A DNA stretch of 64,000 nt, taken from assembly GCA_034440575.1 (NCBI GenBank), contig JAOTOL010001498.1:248001-312000 (forward strand), in the 5' to 3' direction. Origin of the DNA: Imbricaverruca yamaguchii (Eukaryota > Arthropoda > Thecostraca > Neoverrucidae). Both the position numbers and the translations under genes were made by a program. The notes under the pieces were generated by a model. The model saw only the letters and a program-made list of their open reading frames with translations. It was not told where the DNA came from and ran no database searches. Positions 35,501 to 44,844 of this stretch are shown piece by piece; within the stretch, counting starts at the first letter, position 1, and every line of letters starts with the position of its first letter.

Positions 35501-38500
35501 GAAACTCAGGTCAAGGTCATGAATTCATGACCTCAGGTCAAGGCCTAGGGAGGTCATGCACGGTAGCAGTCGACACGTCTTGACGATACAAGCACAATGA
35601 CGTTAATTTCAGCATTCTAGCTCAATGCAGTACGATGTAATGCGCATAAATGTGAAGTGATCTCAGGTGAGCTCAGAGACCTTGGTGAGGTCACTGAGCA
35701 AAAATATCAGCGGTAACATTGAGCATAGCTTCCACCTAATGCCACAACCGTTGTGGGATCATTCCGAGCGCAAATATGTAACCAGGAAACATTTGTATAT
35801 TTTGTAATAGCCCTATAATGGGGAAGCCATAGTAGCGACCTGACCTCAGGTCAATGCTACGAAAAAACCGACATACATATTATGTCCCTGATGAGATGAT
35901 GACATGCTATAAGTTTGAAATCAATCGCCAAATTATTGTAGACGTTATGCTGCCTGGAACTCCGAGTGTAGTTGGGTCACTTCGCCTGACCTGGTGACCT
36001 GACCTGAGATCACCCAGGATTAAAAATATATGAGGATATGCGGAAAGGACCAATGAACAGCTATGCGAGGTTTGGCCCTGCTAACCCTATTAGTTTGGCG
36101 GCAAATGAGGAAAAACCGGAGGGGGACAGATATCTGCCCTCGGACGTGCGCGGGTTAACCGCTCGGCCATCCCCGTCCCCAACGACTCTGGGGAAATAAT
36201 GCAGCTCATCATCGATTTCTTCTCCCCTCCTGCACCACCCTGCCGGCACCTGTACCAGCGTCTCACGATTTATTCCCTCCGCTCCTGCATCACTGTCGAC
36301 ACTTGTACCGGTGGCTCACGATCTATTCTCCTCTCCAGTACCACCTTGTCGACACCTGTACCGGCGGCTCACGATTTATTCTCCTCTCCTGTACCACTTG
36401 TCGACACCTGTGGTGACTCACGATCTATTTCCCCTCCTGCACCACCTTGTCGACACCTGTACCGGCGGCTCACGATTTATTATCCTCTCCAGTACCACCT
36501 TGTCGACACCTGTACCGGTGACTCACGATTTATTATCCCCTCCTGCACCACTTTGTCGACACCTGTACCGGTGGCTCACGATTTATTCTCCTCTCCAGTA
36601 CCACCTTGTCGACACCTGTACCGGCGGCTCACGATTTATTATCCCCTCCTGCACCACTTTGTCGACACCTGTACCGGTGGCTCACGATTTATTCCCTCCG
36701 CTCCTGCATCACTGTCGACACTTGTACCGGTGGCTCACGATCTATTATCCTCTCCAGTACCACCTTGTCGACACCTGTACCGGTGGCTCACGATTTATTC
36801 TCCCCTCCTGCACCACCTTGTCGACACCTGTACCGGTGGCTCACGATCTATTCTCCTCTCCAGTACCACCTTGTCGACACCTGTACCGGTGGCTCACGAT
36901 CTATTCTCCTCTCCAGTACCACCTTGTCGACACCTGTACCGGTGGCTCACGATCTATTCTCCTCTCCAGTACCACCTTGTCGACACCTGTACCGGTGGCT
37001 CACTATTTATTCTCCCCTCCTGCACCATCTTGTCGACACCTGTACTGGCGGCTCACGATTTTTTCTCCCCTCCTGCACCACCTTGTTGGCACCTGCACCG
37101 GCGGCTCACGATTGGTTGATGGCATGAGTGGCCATGGTTTTGTCACTTACGTTTTTATTTTGCCTACTGATCGTCAGCGTTAAATCTGTTCTGAAGACAA
37201 TGACACATGGTCAACTTCGTTTTACTTTCTTTTTTGAAGACATATGTTGCCTAGAGCATAAATCAATGAACAAATTGTTCATCGAAATCTGATTTTGTCG
37301 GCCGTGAAATTATATCTGTAGATCAACTGGTCCACTTTTTTTTCTCGCCAGAAGCGTTCTATAATCTGCTATTGTCAGACATATTGAACATATGTTCAAT
37401 ACTTGATCGTCCTTCGAATGGCGGACATGTTCTGTAGTGGCCAAGACACTCGTTGTGCCTTAAATCCTTCTAATATCTCGGAGATGGCTTTGGGCCCTTT
37501 GTTGCGTGGATAAGTCTATGTGGGCTACGCTACATGGCGCACACCCATGTGCATGACACACCCACTAAGTTTGATTATGGCAGATGGCGAATCTGCGTCT
37601 ATTTCAATCCTAAATGGCAGAGTGGTAAATTATTCTTGAAATGATAATACAAGATTGGGAACTTCAGCTAGCAAGATTGTGGAGTTTCGGAACAAATTAT
37701 GCTTTTCTACACCCGGATTTATTGTGCGGTAAAATCGGTGGCTGCAACATGAATGACATGACACTACATGCCATATCCTGCTTCTTGGGCTTTTTCAGCT
37801 TCGATGCAATTTTGTATGCATGAGCTGCACAAGATGGGAATGAAATATGATTCATGATGCTTGGAGATAGGATTGGACAATCATTTCCATCTGGGATATT
37901 ATTTTGCGCCAAAATCTGAAAATTTGTGGACGTTGCTTCTTGATGCTCTCTGGTCCCTGGGTGACCTCGACCTTGCTACTGTGATGTCTGGTTGACCCTC
38001 GTGCGGCCGCTTCTGTTTGCATCTGACCGTGGGTAACACACGCGGCATCCTGTATTTGACCCCTGACTTGCGTATGACAGTCCTGCTGCAAAGTATGCTT
38101 CACCAGGACCATTGTCTGGCCATCACATTGCCATCTATGTTTGACCTGTGGCCTACGGCATGTTTTTGGATTCAACTGCTAAGACTGAAGTGTACAGTTG
38201 TGACAAATAGCTTAGCAGATTGTAGTTAAGGCACACATTTACGAGAAGTACCAGATCAGTATGCTAAAAAAGCTTATTCATCCAGCCAGCTATGTTTTAA
38301 GGTGGTAACTTTCGGAGATATCTTCCTCATTCGTCAGCATTAGCACAATATTTTTACCGGGACTGACGAAGGAAGTAGATACATCCGAAAGCGGTCATCT
38401 TAAAATACATGGCTAGGTGAATGAATACTCTTCCTTGCTTCAAAGCACGTTAGCTAAGCAACACAATATTATCAACTGATCAGTATGCCCAATAGCTAGA

Positions 38501-41500
38501 TAAGTCTCCTTTAGGTCACAATGCTGGCAGAGTATTGTGTATTCCAAGTTGAGTATATTCCAAGTTGCTGGTAGTAACGAAATAAGTGTAATGTTTTAGG
38601 GTAATTCTTCTTTTTCGGTGCTGTGACGCGTACAATGGCCGTTTGCTGACACTGGCCGTGGTCGACCCGTAGACAGTCGCCTGCGCCGACTGGGCGAGGA
38701 GAAGAACGAACTGGAGGACCAGCTACGCCGGCTCAAGCTGGAGCTGGAGGAGGAGCGCCATATGAGTGCCCGCGCGCGCATCTCCGGCACCGGCCTGGGC
38801 GCCGATAACGACCAAGTACAACGTGAGTGTGCTGCACGCCTGTGGGGGTGGTGTGTGGTGACGCCGCCGGGGCTGCAGCGGCTCGTCACCTCTCGTGGTC
38901 TGCCGGCGACCCGCGGCGACCCGCGGCGACCCCCGCCCGCCTGTGGAGGTGATGTGTGGTGACCGGGGTGGTGACGCCGCCGGGGCTGCAGCGGCTCGTC
39001 ACCTCTCGTGGTCTACCGGCGACCTGCAGCGACCCCCCGCCCCCTGTGGGGGTGGTGTGGTGACGCCGCCGGGGCTGCAGCGGCTCGTCACCTCTCGTGG
39101 TCTACCGGCGACCTCAGCGACCCCCCCCGCCTTTTGCCTCGCTACGGGATCAGCGACCCCCGCCCGTGGGTGGTGTGTGGTGACGCCGCCGGGGCTGCAG
39201 CGGCTCGTCACCTCTCGTGGTCTACCGGCGACCTGCGGCGAACCCCGCCCCGTGCGCGCCGGCTCGCCTGTCACCCCCGGGCTCCCCCGCGCAGCGACCC
39301 CCCGCCCGCCTGTGGGGGTGATGTGTGGTGACGCCGCCGGGGCTGCAGCGGGTCGTCACCTCTCGTGGTCTACCGGCGACCTGCAGCGACCCCCCGCCCC
39401 CTGTGGGGGTGGTGTGTGGTGACGCCGCCGGGGCTGCAGCGGCTCGTCACCTCTCGTGGTCTACCGGCGACCTGCGGCGACCCCCCGCCCGCCTGTGGGG
39501 GTGGTGTGTGGTGACGCCGCCGGGGCTGCAGCGGCTCGTCACCTCTCGTGGTCTACCGGCGACCTGCAGCGACCCCCCGCCCGCCTGTGGGGGTGGTGTG
39601 TGGTGACGCCGCCGGGGCTGCAGCGGCTCGTCACTTCTCGTGGTCTGCCGGCGACCCGCGGCGACCCGCGGCGACCCCCCGCCCGCCTGTGGGGGTGGTG
39701 TGTGGTGACGCCGCCGGGGCTGCAGCGGCTCGTCACCTCTCGTGGTCTACCGGCGACCCGCGGCGACCCCCCGCCCGCCTGTGGGGGTGGTGTGTGGTGA
39801 CGCTGCCAGGGCTGCAGCGGCTCGTCACCTCTCGTGGTCTACCGGCGACCTGCAGCGACCCGGGTGGATCTGACCGTGGTCGATCCATCGGCACGGTGGT
39901 GTCCTCTGCGACCTGTGGCTCTCTGCGACATGTCTTGGTGCAAGCGCTTTTCGTCCGTATGTCCGGTGGTGATTGGTGTGTCGACCTATGTTTGCTTGTG
40001 TGGTGACCTGTGGCGATCTGTGGTGACCTGATGATGACTTATTGATGATGTTGTGGCCGAATGCGCTGACATGTACGATGACTAATTGATGACCGTTGCT
40101 GACATATGTGATGGTTTGTGATGACCTGATAGTGACTGTTTGGCGATGGTCGTGGTGACCGGTGCTGACATGTGTGGTGGCCTGTGATGACCTGATGATG
40201 ACTGATTGGTGTTCCTTGTGACCTGTGCTGACATAGTGATGACCTGCGATGATCTGACGGTGACTGATTGGTGGCAGCTGTGGTGGCATATACTGGGCGC
40301 TAAATGACCAACCATGGTCGATGCGCCCTAAAACCACAATCACACACACACACACACGTGGTGGCATATACTGCCATGTGTGATGACCTGATGATGACTG
40401 ATTGGTGATCTTTGTGGTGTCCCAGTGTTAAAAGAATGATTTTTAGTTAGGTGCGAGATGTGGAAACGAGTACAGTATGATGTCGAAATTGACCACGGAA
40501 ACGATGCCACTTAATATAACTTATATGTTCTTCAAACAAAATTGTGATCCAACAGCGTGCTCCTACGCTCCTACGCGCAACTATTCTCTTTGTTTCGAGA
40601 TACCTAATTTAGGGGCAACTATTTTAGCGACAACGATACAAAATATATATCCATATCATCTGATAATCATAGATAATCATCTTACCTGGAATTGTGCCAA
40701 CAGATATTCGTGCATCACAATCTGCAATAGTGAGTATCAGCATGATATCTATCGACAAGAGACTGCTAGAAATTAGATATGAAGACTTCATAACGACTCA
40801 TCACGAAGCACGATGTCGATAATCCGTTGGGAGGGATGTCGATTCAGTGTTCACGAAGTTGTCACGAATAATGCATCACTGTGGTGGCCTGTGCTGACAT
40901 AGTGATGGCCTGCGATGAGCTGATGGTGACTGCTTGGTGACAATTGTGGTGAGATGTGTGATGACTGATTGGCAATCGTTGTGGTGACCTGTGCTGACAT
41001 AGTGATGGCCTGAAATGACCTGATAGTGACTGCTTGGTGACAGTTGTGGTGGCATGTGCTGATGTGCGTGACGGGGGGGGGCGTCGGTAGCTCATTGGTT
41101 TAGCTGAATGTGTGGCAAGCCAGAGATACGGGGTTCAGTTCTCCGCGGTGTCCGCCCTTCCCGCCAGGGTGACAGCAGGCGACGCCATATGGCATCCAAT
41201 GTTGAGTGCGTCGCAAAGTCACAACCACCACCATGTGTGATGACCTGGTGATGACTGTCGTGATGACCCGGTACCGACATGTAATGTCCTGTGATGACCT
41301 GGTGACAGTTGTGGTGACCTGTGCTGGCACGCGTGATGGCCTGGTGATGACTGCTTGATGACCGTCGTGGTGACCGGCGCTGACATGTGCGACGGCCGAT
41401 GTGGTGACCTGAGACTGAGCAATTCATGTCTGCATGACAGGAGAGGTGGCACGGCAGGTGGGCGAGTACAGATTTAAGCTGCAGAAGTCGGACCAGGACA

Positions 41501-44500
41501 TCACCAATCTCCAAACGGCCGTAAGTGGCTGTCGCAGTTATTAAATATACACTGGTCTCGTAAAGTGCGCTCCTAAATACTCATGAAATAAATACACGCG
41601 TTCTTACGTCCTCATCAAATAAATACAATAAATGCCACACTTACAGTGTAATTTGTGGGTATCGTGTGTGTGTGTGCGTGTGTGTGCGTGTGCGCGTGCG
41701 CGCGCGCGTTTCTGTGGTGCTTTTGCTCACAGCACGCGCTAAATGCCGGCGAATTCAACACGAGCATTGTATTAACATTGTGCTATCAATCAGTATCACG
41801 ACAGCAGCGTTGTAGCGGTGTGGTATCAAATGCACTTTTTGTTCGAGGCTAGGGCTATCTCTATGTTGGTAGGCCCTCATGTTATTGAGACATGCGATGC
41901 ACAAGGAGATTGGCGCAACGGCGTCGCGAGGTATATGCGCTGCCTGTCCTGACCTGACCTGACCTGACCGAAGCTGACCGCCGCCCACCATGCATAGGTG
42001 CAACGTCTCGAGAACCAGGTGGCGAGGTACAAGTCAGCCGCGGAGACAGCCGAGAAGTCCGAGGAGGAGTTGAAAGCGGAGAGGCGGAAGCTGCAGAGAG
42101 AGGTACGTCGAGTCATAGCTGCCACCTTGTCACAGCTGGGAGTCAGTATGGGATCCACTAATTTTGAGGAATTGTCCATGGCAAAGCAATGCACGATGAA
42201 ATTCCCGATGATATATAGTAGGGTAATGAATTGCTCATTAATTTTCGACTTCCCTTGTGTAGCTTTTATGCTTGCGGTAAACTAGAGTTTGCTCTAGCTG
42301 TGGATAAATGTGGATATGGCCATGGCCGGTCATACCTGGTTATATCACTCAGTTTTGGTCACTGAGACAACCTAAATTCGGACAGTATGTACTTTTAAAA
42401 TGACCGTCCTTACAATGATGCAGAAGTTTGATTAATCGTATTAAATTTCGGATGCAACCCATGGTCATTCAAAGAAGTGACGTTATACTTACTTTTTTGT
42501 AATGTCAGGTAAAAAAAGGAGAGACTTCAACCATTCGTTTCAGTGAACTGTCCCCTCTACTGCATCTATTCAGGCAGCCAGTGCCAACACCGGCTCGGTT
42601 ACGGCCAGCATGGCCATAAAATCACCACCACCGCCACCCTCTTCATCAGCAGCATCGCTACCATCGGCACCGCTGCCAACACCACCGCCGCCGGTACTGT
42701 CGCTGCCACCGGCGACACCAGCCGTGCCGCAGACGTCACCACCACCACTCCCGCCACCGGTCCAGCCACCTCCTGCCTCGCCACCACCGCCGCCGGTACT
42801 GTCGCTACCACCGGCGGCACCAGCCGTGCCGCAGACGTCACCACCACCACTCCCGCCACCGGTCCAGCCACCTCCTGCCTCGCCACCACCGCCGCCGGTA
42901 CTGTCGCTACCACCGGCGGCACCAGCCGTGCCGCAGACGTCACCACCACCACTCCCGCCACCGGTCCAGCCACCTCCTGCCTCGCCACCACCGCCGCCGG
43001 TACTGCCGCTACCACCGGCGATACCAGCCGTGCCGCAGACGTTACCACTACCACTCCCGCCACCGGTCCAGCCACCTCCTGCCTCGCCACCACCGCCGCC
43101 GGTACTGCCGCTACCACCGGCGATACCAGCCGTGCCGCAGACGTCACCACCACCACTCCCGCCACCGGTCCAGCCACCTCCTGCCTCGCCACCACCGCCG
43201 CCGGTACTGCCGCTACCACCGGCGATACCAGCCGTGCCGCAGACGTCACCACCACCACCACTCCCGCCACCGGTCCAGCCACCTCCTGCCTCGCCACCAC
43301 CGCCGCCACACAACCACGGCAGTACACACTTCAGACTCTGCTTTCCAGACACCATCAGGATACAGCCTCCGTTGACGCGACTCGCAATACGGGGATAATT
43401 AAGCAGCCTCAAAAGTAAAATCACACGTACAAAACCATCAGCAGGAATAAACACAATGTCAGCGGTGAGGAGAAACAGGATTGAAAATCCATACAACAAA
43501 ATGAAATGATCGTAAAGCCTTGTGACAAACGCAAACATCTGTTTGTATTTGGCAAGATAGTGAAGGAGAGTGCAAAATAGATTACAGGATACCAATGTCT
43601 ATGAGAAAATTGGAACAAGTCCAACAATGAAAATGAAGGCAAGAAGCGAAAAGATTGGTGAAGGAGGTGGTAAAAGCACAACATTTCTAACAGTCTAATT
43701 CAGGAGATGACGCCATATATTTCACGCACAGCAGTGATATACGGCCTCCCTAAAGGCCCTAAGCCACGAGGGAGGGCACAGTTGGTGCGAGTCCAGTCCA
43801 GTGTACATTCAACAAACGTCCATCTACTCGGTACGGCCCGGTCGTCTCGTTTGAAGATCTTCGAGGCTTTTTGTCCCAACGTTTCAAACCGGAATTTATT
43901 CACTCAAAATTATGCGTGGCATTTCAAATATGATTTTCAGCAGTTCTGCTAAGATGCTCTTTTTTACGCGCATTTTTCATTTAAACGTAAGTCTTTATGA
44001 CTAAGTTTGGCGGGTGTGGGTCTGGCGGACACCAAATACGCCAGCCAGCTGGCCTGTCACGTCAATACGTCGTCATGGCATGTGATCCGCCTGCTCCTAT
44101 GCTTGACTGCGTGACTGGGGTGTCTGTTCGACATTCCGATATAGGCTGGCGCGCTGAACGGTTGTAGGCCACATACACTGATCAGGAAAGCTGTGGGGAA
44201 ATATTGATCATGACACAGCGACCATGTCCAAGACCACAAACATGACCAGATACCTATAATAATTCGACAATTCGGTAAAAAGTGCGTTCAGTTGTGGGCT
44301 ATATCCATCACATTCGGTAGGTGAGCCCAATTTCAACGAGACCGCAACAAATTTCGACGAAGCGGGTTGCCTTTTTTTCGGCGCACGTGTACGGACATTG
44401 CAGACGCTATTTCAGCGATCGGGCTTCTCCGCGAAGTATCGAGTCGGCATTCCAACTGTTAGTGTACTACGCCCAGTTGTCAACATAGGCTTTGCGGTTG

Positions 44501-44774
44501 AAGTCTTGCACGTTCGCAAGAACTACACGCAGCCGGGTGTGTATTGACCGGCGGGCTGCCGAGAGAGCACAGCTGCGGTCGGTCCATCAGCAGTTCCCTG
44601 TCATGGCACGGTGCCCGGTCCTGTGCTTGCAGCAGTAGGCCCCGTAGTCCGTCTGTTGTCTCCGCCCGTCCAGCGACCCTAATGGCGCCTTCCACTGGTT
44701 ACAAGAGGCCTGCTAACACTGTCGATAGTCATCGTTGAAGCCGCACTGGGTACATGACAAAGCCACCAGAGGTA

Positions 44775-44844
<70 letters not shown>

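Noticed and set aside
36199..37183. Ser/Pro/His-rich frames of about 300 residues
   Set aside because: The 53-bp repeat passes through all three frames; no coding evidence.
42570..43595. Minus-strand Gly-rich frame of 341 residues
   Set aside because: Mirror of the proline-rich + frame, which has the better support (acceptor, phase, AATAAA).
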